Assembly (NCBI GenBank): GCA_014338405.1
Contig: JTDE01021338.1
Span: 1,818-65,817 of the forward strand
Direction of reading: 5' to 3'
Source of the DNA: Paragonimus skrjabini miyazakii
Taxonomy: Eukaryota; Platyhelminthes; Trematoda; Plagiorchiida; Troglotrematidae
DNA: 64,000 bases
Of this stretch, positions 1 to 14,600 are shown piece by piece (positions within the stretch are counted from its first letter, which is position 1; each line of letters begins with the position of its first letter). The translations under genes and the position numbers were made by a program. A model generated the notes under the pieces. That model was not told the origin of the DNA, did no database searches, and worked only from the letters and a program-made list of their open reading frames with translations.

Positions 1-169
1 CGACTTCTGCATAAACAAAACCTTCTTATTCCCCAATTAATCACTGACTTAAATCAATAGTCCATTACAACTGAACTCGATTGTAACCAATGCTTAACTT
101 TTTCACGATGTTCATCATTGTCATCAGTACTGCGTTACTCAGGCTCATTTAGTTACTTGTCGTTCGTTT

Positions 170-240
170 CAAGTTGAACATCACCCAAAACTGATCGCAG
201 CTGTCACATTCCTATAGACTTTCCAGTCGGCCCCTTTCAA
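170..240 (-). repeat. SINE family 1, tail fragment
   Basis: About 70 nt (starting AAGTTGAACATCACCC, ending TCGGCCCCTTTC) match the tail of the SINE seen in full near 14.6 and 37.7 kb. A short GT microsatellite follows. Confidence 0.8.
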
Positions 241-2578
241 GGATGTGTGTGTGTGACTGCAGAACTTTAGAAATTCAACACTCCGCGTACATAAGGATTA
301 CTCTTACTGACTTGACTCGGTTTGACTGTTAAATTTCTGTTGTACTAACTGCAACAAATACTTCATGGGTTCCTCTACTCTGTTTATTCACGTTTACCCT
401 CGGTCACACTCGTGAAGGCTTTGAAGGTGTTTTGTAATTACTCAGCAACTTAACCTCCACTAAACACAGATATTGTGACCAAAATGAGAGCACTCTTGAC
501 ATTTGGACAGCAGTGAATAAATTATGATTTATATCACTCCAGTTACTGATAGGTTATTAGATATGTTGTTCCAGGTGTGGTGGTTGACTTCAACTGCTGC
601 TCGGGTAAATAACACCGTCTGTACTATGAAGATCGTAAGCGATTTGTTACCTCAAGTCCATGAGTTGTGTTATCTGCTTTTACTTTTCTCTCAAGCATTT
701 GTGGTTGTACTCCGAAAGAACCTTGCACACGGGGCTTAAATGTACAAAACGTTATCATATGCACTTTGCACTAATCGTGGTGTAAACTGTAGTGCTTGAA
801 TGACCTATCGGTCGGTTGGTGTAGACAATGTTACTTCCTCACTTGAAAGTAATCATTTCAATTCTAATGCCTGTTAAACGTGTAAGTCACGACTAACTTT
901 TCCGTTCACATAGCAAAGATGTAACTGTTGAAGAACTAAAAGGAATTTTTAGATAATGAGTGACTTTATTACGCTCATTTGTGCATCTCACCTTGTCGGT
1001 GAGATCTACTTACTGGACTATCTGTAAACCCTCATTATTCTAGTTACCATTCTTCCTTCTTATTAAGTGTTGGGTAATCACAGTTGCTCGCAAACAACAC
1101 ATTTATGTGGACTGTTTAGATCTCACCTTTCAGAAAGCAACATTCATTCGGGTTTGATTCATCTTACAGTTCATCAATGGTAACCCTCATTGACCCGACT
1201 GGTTTTCGAACGCCGGTCTACTTTCTTATGATGTAGGAATGCTGAACTCAAGCCAGACGGCCAAATTAGGAAATACAAATTGGGAACCACAATCGCCGAT
1301 AAGTAATGAAGTAGTTACTGCACGGTTACTGTCGTGTTGATTAGCCCACTAGTCTTCCAAATATCGGGACGTAACTCAATGCCAGACGCGAAAATACATT
1401 GCTGACTAGTTTGATCAGGAGTGAAATTCGGGCCCATAGTGCCATGCAGAAACCGTCTGTGCTTTTGAAGAAGTTTGGGCACGGAACATTGCACGGACAC
1501 ACTCTCGCACGTCTCAAGCATGCGCGGTTGAAGCACAATGGTGCGGATTTCGGACGTACTTGATTGACGCGCTCTCACATAGAACAGTTGTTTAAACGGG
1601 ACACAACCGTTTGGTGTCTTAACGAGCTCAAACATACAGAATGCGTAATTTGCGGTCCGATCGGTCGGTCAATCTGCAGTGTTACGGAAGAAGGCGGCAG
1701 TCGTGACCATCCGAAAACCAAATCGGGGCGTGATGATTGTGCCAATTTGGTGAGCGCAAACGTGCATTCGTTTTAGGTTCTGTGTTCATAAGTTTTTCAA
1801 AAAGGACAGGCAACTTTTAAAACCGGCTGTGTAAATTTTTTCCAAAACAACCGTAATCACTAATACAAAAGTTGTGGCCCACTGTAGGTCATTCTCAAGT
1901 TACATTAATCAAAAGCACCGACCATTCATGAATAATTTTGTTTTTAACACGCACACTGCCGCATGAAATGGTTGATCATAGAAATTTGGATAGTACCAAT
2001 TTAGCACTACACCATACATTCAGTTGATCAGAAAAATTACCAATTGGGCCATTTTGTATTTAACTGTAGGATCTAACTGTTAAGACCTAAACGACTGCTT
2101 TTTCATTACCCGATTGAGAATCTGTACATGAGGTCACCTTAATTGTACAATTGAGATCAATCAATATTAAAACTCTAGCGTTATCACGATGAACAGATGC
2201 AAGATTGTCACTTTTGTTTAATAATAAACACGTCTATAGGAAGTAGTCAGAATTACAGATTACTGCTATCGACCAGCTGGATCAAGTTGTAACCTCCAAA
2301 GAAGAATCAATAACCAGTTCTATAACCCGTAGTGCCGATAAACTATACAGTCTGAAGCGTAGACTAACCATGTAGTAGATCGGGGCAGTTGTAAACTGGT
2401 GCAACGAACAATAAGAAATATCAACAGTTCATTAGTTTAAAGTCTCACCAACAGTTTGAAAGATTTGGAGCAATTGTAAATGAAGCTAATTGCTCATAAG
2501 TCTGGTAGAACATATTTGTAGTGCATACTTTTCCGGTTGACAAAAAGGGATCAAACGAAAACGGCACGAAATACTCAC

Positions 2579-2683
2579 CGAAAGCATCATTACATTCATC
2601 ATCACGCTATCTTTGTCAGTGGAGTTTTCGGAAACGTAATTGATTGCTGTTTGCCACAACAGACCTTTGGCTGGTTCAAGCAT
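2579..2683 (-). CDS. Candidate tetraspanin exon 5: start of the large extracellular loop
   Basis: A pyrimidine-rich acceptor (TTTGACTTATTTTGTATAG) and a strong donor (TCG/GTGAGT) bound 105 nt that are open in phase 0 at both ends, as the exon after TM3 requires. The 35 residues begin MLEPAKGLLWQ and include YVSENSTDKDSVMMNVM. The length and helical character fit helices A-B of the loop before the CCG motif. ENST holds a possible N-glycosylation site. No Cys motif is present, so the call rests on splice sites, phase and position. Confidence 0.6.
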
Positions 2684-5600
2684 CTATACAAAATAAGTCA
2701 AACAGATTGTATTAGTAACGTGCACGCAATAATATAATAGTTGTTAACAGATGATTGTGGGATAGTGCTAGTGGAAACAGCCATATTACTCTGGTCACTT
2801 CTTCACACGATGCAGGAAAATGAGATATAAAAATTTCCTGTACACTATAAAACAGGTATCAGTAGGACTCAACTTTTACCGTAGAATGAACAAACTATTA
2901 ATATGGTTACTTCAAGTATCGGTTGATAAGATAAGTCGTTTCTTTGAACAAACCAGTCTGGAAGTTTTAGTACTTTCATTACCCATTTGCCTGGATCCCT
3001 TTACGCGCGCATTAGTCCAAAAGTCGCCCATCAGGGCCACACAAAGGTAACTTTCTATGGGAACGAGAGCTACAAAATGATGCTCGTTTGATGTTCTAGG
3101 CACAGCTGATGGCAGTGATTTCTTACTCGTACCTCGCTACCAGGCGCATTGCTGTGGTGCGTGTTAAATTATGATTATCACAATCCAGAGGGTCTAAGCA
3201 ATATTACTCGTTAAACTGCCGACTATATTGAAAATTACATTCCTTCTACCGCAGATTAGTGGTGCAGCCGACGGTAAGGTCGTAATAACAACGGACAGCT
3301 GAGCAGAGTGCTAAAGATATCACACCTTGAAGTCGATCATCTCAAGTTGACAATTGCATTACCAATGATCCATTATCGTCTATAAGGGAATCTTAAATGT
3401 GTTCTACTTGTAACTCTGATAGATGAACAGTCGCAGTCATTCTGATAACAACTAGATATTGCTTATTCTCTAGACTGTCTAATAATTTATCGTAACACAG
3501 CTAAATAAACCGTTGTAATTTAGCAGTTATCTACAGAAAATACAAACTTTAGAGAGGTAACAAACTTTCTTGTGGTTTATTCATAAACTCATATCTGTAT
3601 ACTATTCCGCTCAACTCAGTAAATGTATATTACGTTGTTTTGGTTAGAACACGCAGCCTTGGTTTACTAAGCGCAAAGACTGATAGAAAACAATGACAAT
3701 GATAATAATGGAGAATACTTTTTCGGCGTTTTATCGTATCCAGAGTCTGTCATAACAGTGTTAAAAATAGATGTTTTCAAGCGCAGTATTGACACATGCT
3801 TCCGGACCAAATCCTCGAACTGTCTGATTATCAGATTCATTATAACGGATTGTGGACATACTCGGCCTCTCCCTTTGTGTAGTTGATCTACTGTTGTTTT
3901 CTACGTGCTGAAATAACTTTGTAATATGTTCAACGGGTAATGATTATATATCTCTTTCATCCATTTTTTCAATGAGACTATCGTCTAAGATCTGAAGTTG
4001 AAAATATCTATCCGTTTCTGTTCCTTGTATAAACCACTCAGCGCAGATACAGAAGTACACTAATAATCTAAACCTCTTTCTAACATCGATGGTCGACGAT
4101 CTTCAACAATGTCTACGTGCAACCTCTGTATGACCAGAAGCAATCCAAAGGACTATAATTACATTGCATATTGTCCACGTTATTGCTGTTATAGCCAAGT
4201 CAATTGATGACTTGGGAAGCTTCACAGTAATCATATAGTCGTCTAACCGATAGCATAGTTGAAGTAATAGTTTTGTGAAGAGGTACTAAAAATAGGGATC
4301 TGACTTGTACTTTAATCAGTGACTAAGGGAATCGAAAACATACAATATAATTCCAAGGTAACAACGCGCATGTCAGCTTTATCATACATTTCATCAGCAG
4401 CTTCTCAAACTAATTTTGAAGGGTCCTCATTATACTTTGGAAACGTCTAAGAATATTAACCGAACGAAGTCTTATTCAATATAATTTGGCCAAATGAGTA
4501 GTCTAAAACACTAAGCCCTTTTATCAATAAATGACATGTAGAAAGGTCGTTTTGTGGAGGTACAGTTCGAGACACTGGCGTGCGTTATTACAGCCAGTGG
4601 ATGTGATGGTGTGGAGCTGCTCAATGGCAGCTGACTTCGAGTATGGAGACAACATTATTCTAATCTTCGGAAGTGGACTGGTAGCCTAGAACATTCCGGA
4701 CAGATTAGAAGCTTCAGTTCGCCAACTTCGTATCGCTTTCATGGCGTATTTGTGGTGAACAGTATTCCACAACCAGGGAACGAGTTGTATTTACTGTCAG
4801 TAAATCTAACAGTGTTATCCACTAACGATTATTGTATGCACTGTTTTATAAAGCTTGGCTCAACCCGGCTTCCGTCGTTCTCCACTGATATTCCGATTTT
4901 ATCTATTCAGTCAAATTCTTCATGTAATTTCAAGTATTTAAGTTATCGCTTACAACTTAATAACTTGGCAACATTTATCTTGGATACTACCAAATTTGTA
5001 CTAACAGTCAAACTGGGTCAAATTAAGCTCCATTGGAGTTGTGCGATTATGTTTACAAAAACAAAGTACATCTGTCTCGATACACTGCCGTCATGTTCAC
5101 TTGATTCACATAGGAGCTCGTTGAGCTGTAAACATAAAAACAACTCACGAACTGCCAAAAACGTACATGTCAAGTCAAACTATATGCATATGATCTGGTG
5201 ATAAGCTGACATCTCAAGAACCACGAGGATTAAGCAAGTATTCGTACTAATGGAACACATAGGCCAGAAATAGTTCAGTATTAAAGAACGTCTTCAAAAT
5301 AGCTTTCAGATAATCCTGACGTTAACTCACGTGCTGTTGCGGTAATTTTTTACAGATCCAAACTCCGGCTAACAACTTCACTGAATGATGAGAAGAGTTA
5401 AGTTAAACACAGATTTCTAAAATGTTACAAGTGGTATGTGCTTATAAGAAAAATTACTCAATGTAATCAAAACAGCTCAACTGTTCACGGCACCAAAACT
5501 TCGAAATCATTGAGATATCACCTCAATCTCGGATCCACCCGAAATGTCAACTGTTCTGACCGGCTAAGTTATATCACTTACTATAACTTGAAGATCACTC

Positions 5601-8600
5601 ATAAATAACTCCAGCTTTTTCACTTTAATGGACTTTCCAACAGTCCCCTTTTAAAAAGATGCATTAGATTCGAGTTTCTCTGTTGTTAAAACTTGCCAGT
5701 AATGCATATCCTTGTACCGACCGGGACTAGCACGCCGGCAATGAAGCAACCGCTTTGAACACCGCACCATTGATTACACATTTAGTTAGTTTTGCACCTG
5801 ATCACACGATAACCAACTCTTACCGTAGTTTGAATAAAATTATCGTACGCATTAATCAAATAGATCACAGTAGGTTTAGTGGACGCTGCGTTATACAGCA
5901 ATTGTTGCAATATCTCACATGGTTGTAAATGATGGTCCATCACAAAAGTCCAGTGTATACGTGACATAAATTGAACGCTACTCATGTGTGATCGTAGCTT
6001 TCACAATCAACTATACTTCCCAGCGTGTGCATTTCAAAAGGAGGCACTAAACCCGAGTTTCATTATTGTCTGAGCTAGTCAGTAGTAATGTAGCCTTGTC
6101 ATAAATATGATCTGGATTTCAACTTACGTGTTAATGAGAAGACTCACTGATTTCATACAACAAGCATATACAAACGCTCAGCTAGGTCCGGTTACAAGAA
6201 ATCCTCAAATACGATAGTTTCGTTTCTTTCTTCCTGTTCCTAATGGATGCCCTTTATCTCATACTTCCAACTTACAACTCTGAAGTGATCATAAGCATTA
6301 GGAACGGTAGAGATTCACTGTTTATCAAGAAGTCTTAAGCCTGTAACTACCTTTGGCACATTTTTGAAATCTTCCTGGTTTTCACATTTATTTGCTGAAG
6401 ATATCGCCTTTTGTCAAATTGTCACCCATACTAACCTAAATTATGGAAGTGAAGTTCAGTTAACAACTTGCTCATTCTTCAAGATTTTTGTCAGAAGCAA
6501 TCCTAAGTCCATTTTATAATACTGTCGGCTTAATTTTAATCAACACGATAAGGACATCCTGCGATACTGTAACAGATCATTTACTCTCAGTAGCGACAAT
6601 CGTAAAACACAACCCATACATCTGACACACAGACACACAATCGCATCGAGTACTAAGTAATCAGAAGCATAGTAAGTGAGTGGGTTTCCTCAACCATTTT
6701 TATGCACCAGCCGGTCTGTTCAGACAAACGTGGCATCTGTGTTGGCTAGTAACGTAGGGTTCCAATTACACAACGGTATATTAAGTGGGTCACCTAGATT
6801 AACTCCGTGAATTACTGTAACGTGGTTGGCAGTCGATGATGTATGATATGGAGCCGAACATTAAATAATGTACCGTTTTCACGGTAAATCTTCAGCTATA
6901 TTATCTTGAATTTGCGATACTTTCATTCCTAAGATGCTCGTCAGTGTTCTATTCAGCGTATAATCCATGGTCGCGTCATCTGTCTGTTAGTAAGCAAGAT
7001 TGATTTTCAACAGCATAGATCGGTTTGATGTGTTTTGTAGCCCTCTCATCAACAATCATCCAAAACTATCCTTGCCTCAGGAAACCGAATCAAACGAGCC
7101 TGCTTTTGTTCCTTGGTCTCACTGACAAACATCAGGATGGTTCATCGAACGTTAAACAACACGTGATGATCAGTACGGTCAATACTTGAGTTTTGCCTCA
7201 GTTGCACAAATTTACAGTTTGGTGAACGCCTTGCTTCAGACAGTACAATAGGTCCAAAACAGCTCACTGAAGCGCACAGTAAGGTAAACGACAGTAACGA
7301 GCCAATTCGAGTGACTCAAATGAAGAATATGGCTCCATTACTGCATTTTTACTGGACCGCCTAACTGGTGATATAAAATACAAGTTAAAGTCTACCCTAG
7401 CTCATGTGTATACGGTTGTGAACTTCCTTCTGTTTCAAACCACCAAGCGTTGTATTCCACATAGTCAGTTCTGCTGCTCATTATTTTGTACTAGTTCACT
7501 TACAGTTTGCAATAGTGTTTACAAAAACAGATCACATCGACAACTATCTTAACGAGTTATCAGACTCATCGTGAAGTGTTCGAACTTATTGTTTGTGCAA
7601 CAGATCCAACCTGGTAACCGTACAACCTGACATGCTACGGATCAACCGCTGAATACGTTATGACAACAGGTCACAAGTTGAAGCAGTTTGTAAAATCAAG
7701 CTACCGTTATGTAGACGGAATTTGAAATTGATGACCTGGGACGCAGCATTGTGTATTCAAACATACAGCCCGGTACTGTGTACATAAAAGTGTCCGAGGT
7801 AACCCACCAACTGGTCACAGTTTTGCTTACATAATACATGACGTGCCCATTTATTATGCGGAGATATATGGCCTGTATGCTTCAGACCTGTCACTGATGT
7901 TTTGTGTAAAGTTAGCTTTTTTGCATTGATGAGCTTGTTGAGTGCATCCCAATATTTCAAATACTAAAGCCTATCAGTCTTACATTTTGGTATTCTACAA
8001 CAGTACCACAAAATCCTGGTCACACATATGTACCTTATTCCACAGACAACTATTCCTGGCACATATTTATTTTGTTTGTCTAGGTCACTCTACTCACGTA
8101 TAGCCAGACAACAGTCTACTCACATTGTGCTTATGGTATATGCCCTCTTTTTGTTACAGGTGATTTCATGGTCTAACATTTGTCCATTTACGAACTTTTA
8201 AGTGTTCTTCTGGGGGAGTATCCCCCTTTATCTCTAGAAACCGTATGCCTCCTCAATTACCCATACAAAGGTTCGATTTTTTTTCAATTGCGGAAGGTTT
8301 GTCACATTTTTCATTGTTCAGAAAATAGGAAAATATACCCCTCTCTCCATTTCTTTTAATCGTTCTACGTATCATTGCCTGTTCGGTTACTCCTGCCAGC
8401 TAGCAGTTGAGCGTTATTCCAGTGAGATGTGTTGTTTCTTGTTTGCAAAGGACAATCAACCTGTAGAATTCCATCTCGTGTAGTTTATTCATACTCGTAC
8501 AACTTTCAAACTTAAAAATCCCAATTACTCATCAGCTATCTACCATTACTGGTCAATGAGGTCCTATAAACTCATCATTTCCATTCCACACAGGCGTTTA

Positions 8601-11600
8601 TCAGACGATGGTTTCAAGTTCCTAATCAGTAGAACACAAACTAACAGTGATCGGCCACACCTACCTTTGTCTATAGTCGTCGGAGTGAGGGAGGTGACCA
8701 TCCAACAATCATCTTGTTAACAAACGCAGATCTCGCTTACTCTATCAGCGTTGATGGTGACGAAGCGGTTAAGTTGGGTAATGTGTAACGTGCTAATTTC
8801 TGTGGAGGTGAAAGTTAGTCTGCAGTAGTATTTAAACTGTTTGAGAACATTGAGTGATCATGTAAGAATTACAAGCAATCGTTCAACAGTCAGAACAGCC
8901 GAGTGGCTATCTCTTATAAAGTCACTGATAGAAGAAAACAAGTCAGAGAACCTTTACCGCGTTTAGCTTTACTCTGTCTAAAGTTCACCGTTTACCGGGC
9001 ATCAGTCAACCATGAACCTACATTCAGTATGAACAACCAAGGGAATCAACGTTGCTATTCCCACACCTACAGAATGTTCCATGTGCCCGACTCCGAAACC
9101 TTCGAAATGCACTGGTTTTACTGGGCAGTAGTAGGGATTTCGCAATATTTAACTCACTCCTAACATCAACAGACCCAAAAACAAATTCATCTGTACTTGT
9201 GGCTCACCGAATCACATGATGCAATACGTTAAGCTAGGACGCCTGTCAACCGGAATTGCGTACGCAGTTCCTATCTTCAGCTAACAAGGCGTCTCGTAGA
9301 CCCTCACGAACGGTACAAATTACGCCGTTGTGCACAAGATTGTAAGGGACAGTTGGCACCCGTTAGTTGGCTCTGGTTCGACCTTGAAAGGTCACTAGCA
9401 AATCGTGTGCTGACTGAATATCCACTTATCTAGAGCAAACAAAGCGAGTTGTTATCGTTGTTGCTAACTTCTGGATACCAATCAGTTGGATGATGTTGTT
9501 CATTCACACAGCCAATATTTCACTCTACTCGGAGTAAAATGCTATCGAACAACAAAAATTAAATATTGATGATCGAATGAGATGCACAAAGCGGACTGGT
9601 GAGTCACCAGTCCAACACAGAAGGTTAGGCAGAAAGCGCACGTACAACTTCAAATTTGATCAGTTCAGCGGTGATACGAGGAACTCCACAAAAAATGATC
9701 ATTATGCTACTGTCCGTGTCTTGGCTGTCATCTGGTTAACACGGATGGATAAGCTGGTCTTCCTGGACCATGCCATCAATGATTTCGTTTACATGCACCT
9801 ACCGAAGTAATCAGTTTTCGTTCGAAATGTTCGCATACTTCACAAAACTAATGACCTAGCAGGCGGTTCCAACCGGACAGAGTAGATAAAGTCGTCCTAC
9901 AACGAAAACGTAACTCTTTTCAGAGCGAATTCATGTTGACTGCGTTGTTCACTTTTATCCGGTTGTAGTAACGTGGTGATGCATTGCATCATTCTACGAT
10001 TCGATGGGTTTGGTTATGCTTATGCGCTTACCTGCTGAAAAGCTGTTTCAGAAACTGTGTGTTAAGAGTATCGGTTGGGATACAATTAGAGTGAATAAAT
10101 TTTACGGACACCGGAATACATGGCTGGACGGAACCAAGTCAACGAAGGAGAGCAGAGTTGCCCGATGTATCAGGCCATCACTGATTCGTGAATGCGAAAC
10201 TGAGCTCCACATATTTTATGATGCATCTAAAGTTGTCACTGGCACCGGAGGGTACCCAAACCTACTATCCGTTATCGGCTAGTATCACAGCCGCTTTCTC
10301 GTGAAGGAATCCGAAGTAACTCCAACCAAGCTCACCATCATACCAAGGTTGGAACCACTCACAGAACTTGTGGCTCAATGGTCCTAAGTTTTCGATTAGC
10401 AGTGAGAAAAGCTGGTCAGAAGTATTCACATCGCTGTCACTCCTATCCTAAAGCAGTCCAGAAGTACTCAAACCAGAAGTGAGCCCCATCGAACTGTGTC
10501 ACAGCCCAAACACCTTCATTTACCAGTATTCCTCGGGGACGAGACTAGTGAATGCAGTTGTTTGGCAAAATAGGTCTAAAGCGTTGCGATAGTTGGAATG
10601 AGAAATGGATCCGATTTGAAAATTATCAAAGGTGGAAGGGATAAAAGAAGGCACCGGCCGACATAACACAGCTATCGCAAAGATAGGCGTTCTCTGATTA
10701 AATGAACTTCTTAGAAAGGACAGCACGCAATACTTTGCAGTTAGAAACCTATTCTTATCAATGGAGTGTTGGCTGCTGGAGTACGGTTACAAAATATGGA
10801 TGATGAAATCTGTAAGTAACCGGTCTTTCTTGCTAGTAACCGCTTTGCCATCGATAGGAGCAGCACGAATAGAAAGGTCATGTGGGAACGGCCATCTTTC
10901 TTGTCACCATTCGGAGGGAATTTTGGATACCAAAATGTACTTCAAGAATTAGACATGTGATGGCTGCGTTGTCGCATGTGGTGAGATATACCCTCTTCTC
11001 AAATGCTTATCCATCTGACCGAGTCAGGAATAAAGGTAGGCCATTTGAGTCTGTCACAGTGGATTAATTAGGTTTCATAGCTGTGCCAGGATGAAGACAT
11101 TCAAACAGAAGGTTTGGGTGCTTATTATCCTATCTGAAAACACTCGTAGTTCGCAATGAGGTGGCTCATTTTCTAACCAGTGATTCTTTCTATATGGCCC
11201 TTGTTAGATACAGAGAAAGGTGTGATCTACCTGAAGAGGTTTATAACGACAACGGTGAGAATTCCTTGGATATTTATTACGAATTACGAACGGCAATTGT
11301 AAATCGGAGGGAAGGTAATTTGTTGAACCATAAGATAGACCTGCGTTTTAACTCACCCGCAAGCAGCCATAGAGAAGTATTTGGGAATGAATGATTCTTT
11401 CTGTGAGATGAAGATGGAGCGCAGTCTGTGTGATCAGCTAATTCCAATGTTGCCTCAATGACCTACTTAGCTGAATTAGGCAGAATACTTAATAACCGTT
11501 CATTCATACTAGTCTACGATGACCCGGTGGGCTAGACGGTAATAAATACATCCAAACTCATTTTAACGAATAGTCATTGACGGAATTACACCGCGAGAGC

Positions 11601-14600
11601 ACTACCTGGGAGCTCAGCGTCAATCGCAACGTTTCGCAGATACCTTTCAATAAAGGTGGTTGATCGCGTATGTTTCCACTTTGTAATTGCGTCACAAATG
11701 GAATAAACCTCAGCTCGATTTAAGGGTTGGGTGTTTGGACCTCGTATTAAACGATCACTTTGTTCGTGGTTGCCAACACAGAGGAATAGTTGCTTATGCA
11801 GTCGATGGAACGAACGACAATGTCCTAAAGTTTACGGTGCGAATACATGTCATAAGTATTGCTGAAGACATACGAGAGATCCGTATTCTAAGGGAAGATG
11901 ATATATAGCCACTATTATCATCGTCATCATAACAGCCATGAAACTGTCCAGAAGATACTGTGGCTCCGGTCACCGCTCACCTTAACAGTGACATGAAATA
12001 TCCTAGAAGAAAACGTTACTAAAAGGGTTGTAAAGTAATAAAAGGAGATTAAGCGGAAGAACTAGAAATGGTATGGATGTGGCACACCGCTATCTCGGAT
12101 AGCATTGTTAACCAGCTATTTGAGTGATAGAGAGGACCTCATCCAAGCAGGTGAAACCTACTCACTTTGCACAATGGAACAGTCAGGGTCTTCATATTTC
12201 ATAACTACGCTGTTGCTCGACCATCACGTGGATTTTCCCTAGCTGTTGATGGTCTCAGTATACAATATCCGGTACAGCAAACGCTCAGCTGGCATGCGGA
12301 GTAGATAACCCAAACAGCAGAGGCTATACAACGCTATTAGTTGACTAATCAGTCGCGCATTTCAAACGTTTCGAAATACTCACCGGCAAGCGGCCGTTTC
12401 GCGCACCGGATCAGTCATCTTAATGTGTGCTAATTTGCAGAGAAACCGACAGTCAAACACAGCAATTCTGCTCATGTCCTCGTTGTGAACAGACTACGCT
12501 TCCGAATCATGGAACGAAAGAGAACGTTTACAAGCATTATATGCGCTTCCATTTAATGACAACCGAACACCTTTTCAACGCCACAGATGACACAAGTTGG
12601 CAACGGCAATTCATGTCTATGTTATCCTCACTGATATTTCCTTAGCAATTTTACAGGCTGACTAGATAGTGTCAATCAACCATGGTCTATATGTCTCTGG
12701 CAGAGGGACTAAGTAAGATCATATCATCCGCACCCTTCATGTTCCTCAACCTAGCGCCACGAAGAAGGTCAACATTAAGCCCACTGGATTCCCCAAGTTC
12801 ACCTTCCCGAGTGTTTTCTGTGACAAAATTAAACAAAACAAGGGAGATCGGACACTTGCCGAGCACCAGTGATGAACGTCCGGGACAATTGTCCATAAAT
12901 TCTCATCCTACTTGCAGAGTGAGCACATAGTGATCTCAACAGATTCATGTATTTCCCTGGTACTCCATTGCAAAGAAGGCAGCTCCAGGGGACGTTACGA
13001 GCAACTAAATAGAAAGCAGCCTTTAGATCTAGAAAGACCACGATCATCGGCTGTCTGCAAGTACCGATATTCCAAGATCCATCTCAGGGTGAAACTCAGA
13101 TCATGTGGAAGAATAGACCTGAATGGTCATTTATTGCGTTCCGGATGACCATCCGTCGGAAGCAGGAGTGGCCATAAGGCTTAAGTTATTGAAGTGTAAC
13201 AAGACTGCTGGACCAGATCTTCTTTCTTCCACTCTTTGCAAGGATGGTGGGGAGATGTTGATATGAAAGCTTATAAAAGTTCTGACGACTTGGTAGACTG
13301 AATAGGCACCTGGTGATTGGTGTCTACCAACAGTAGATCTTGTTTTCAAAAAGGAGGCCCGAATTCTGTGTGGCAACCAAGCGGCATTAGTCTGGTGTCT
13401 GTTGCATATAAACCACTCAGTGGCCTCATTTTACGTCAGCTCACTAAGGCCGGATAAAGTCAGACACGTGAAGACCAGGCAGAATTCTGATGCGGCCGAG
13501 GGTGTTTTGATCACGTGATATGCAGTAGAGTGAGACAAACATCATGAAGGCAACTGTGTCGATGTCGATGTGTTTCAAATTGTTCTGCGTGTCTGATCGC
13601 ATGTGTTTCGACCAGCTGAACCTTGATTTTTTTTATACCTCGCAATTCCATCTATTCTCCACTTCTTCCGTTGTACATTTCAACAAATATTGTTTGCTCG
13701 TAGCATTCGGCTAATCAAGACAACAGCCTCTATATTCGGTGAAAAACTTCCGTCGTGTTGTGTCGTAAACAATAATTTACAAGTTTAGTACTTATATCCA
13801 ACGTCATTATCTTTTCCCTCATGCATGTTGACTGGACGGTTCAGAATAGTCTTATCAACCCACAGAACTATCGTCTACTTTCTGTTAGCTTATGAAACCT
13901 TTTTCTATCCAATGACTAGCCTGCTCTTTGCTAAACTCTCTTCTACTTTGTTCCTTATCAGTGTAGAGGCTAACTGTCCTTAGTAAAACTGCTGATCTTA
14001 TACATTGACCCTATTTTCGGTTCAATTCTTGCGTTATTTCAAACTGTATTGGTACCCTATGTAGTAATCATTTAACACAACCTACGGTTACTGTACATTT
14101 GAGGTTTCCACTGGGAATTCCAACTGGGATACATTGCATTTATCTTGTTTATCAATCTCCTATGTAATATCTTAGTAAACCAGTCTCCGCTGGCGACTTC
14201 ATCCTCCGATACCAGGACAGATTGATTCATTGGCGTCAATCAAACTACTTGAAGTTAACCATTCTTCCCATTGACATCTGTGGGTCGCTTGCACCTATAA
14301 GTAAGAACCGATTCCGTGGACTACGCGTTACCAATCGAATCCGGAGTCCGACAGAGTTGACTGCCTTACTTTCTGACTGTTTATGGTCAGGTCACGTGAA
14401 ATATGAAGTAACCTGAACCAGAGTTACCTACGTATAATAATATACTGGACACTGCATCCATCTGTTCAAGTTTGTGATAATGATGTTGTTAATGAGTAAT
14501 CGGGGATTCGGTTAATTTCAAGTTGAACATCACCCAAAATTGATCGCAGCTGCCGCATCCCCACAGACTTTCCAGTCGGCCCCTTTCGAAACAGCGTGTC

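Noticed and set aside
1315..1776. Overlapping frames on both strands near 1.3-1.8 kb
   Set aside because: No motif, no splice context and mutual antisense overlap; treated as chance.
2640..2665. TGT TGT GGC on the minus strand (Cys-Cys-Gly), resembling the tetraspanin CCG motif
   Set aside because: In that frame a stop follows after about 16 codons and no usable donor precedes it. The frame one step over has strong splice sites on both sides and fits the gene.
4752..5201. Longest open stretch on the plus strand in the left part, 149 codons
   Set aside because: It lacks an ATG at its start, has no recognisable domain, and has a low-information composition. Nothing around it suggests a gene.
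5338..5348. TGT TGC GGT on the plus strand, also Cys-Cys-Gly
   Set aside because: It is on the opposite strand from the tetraspanin and has no open frame or splice context.
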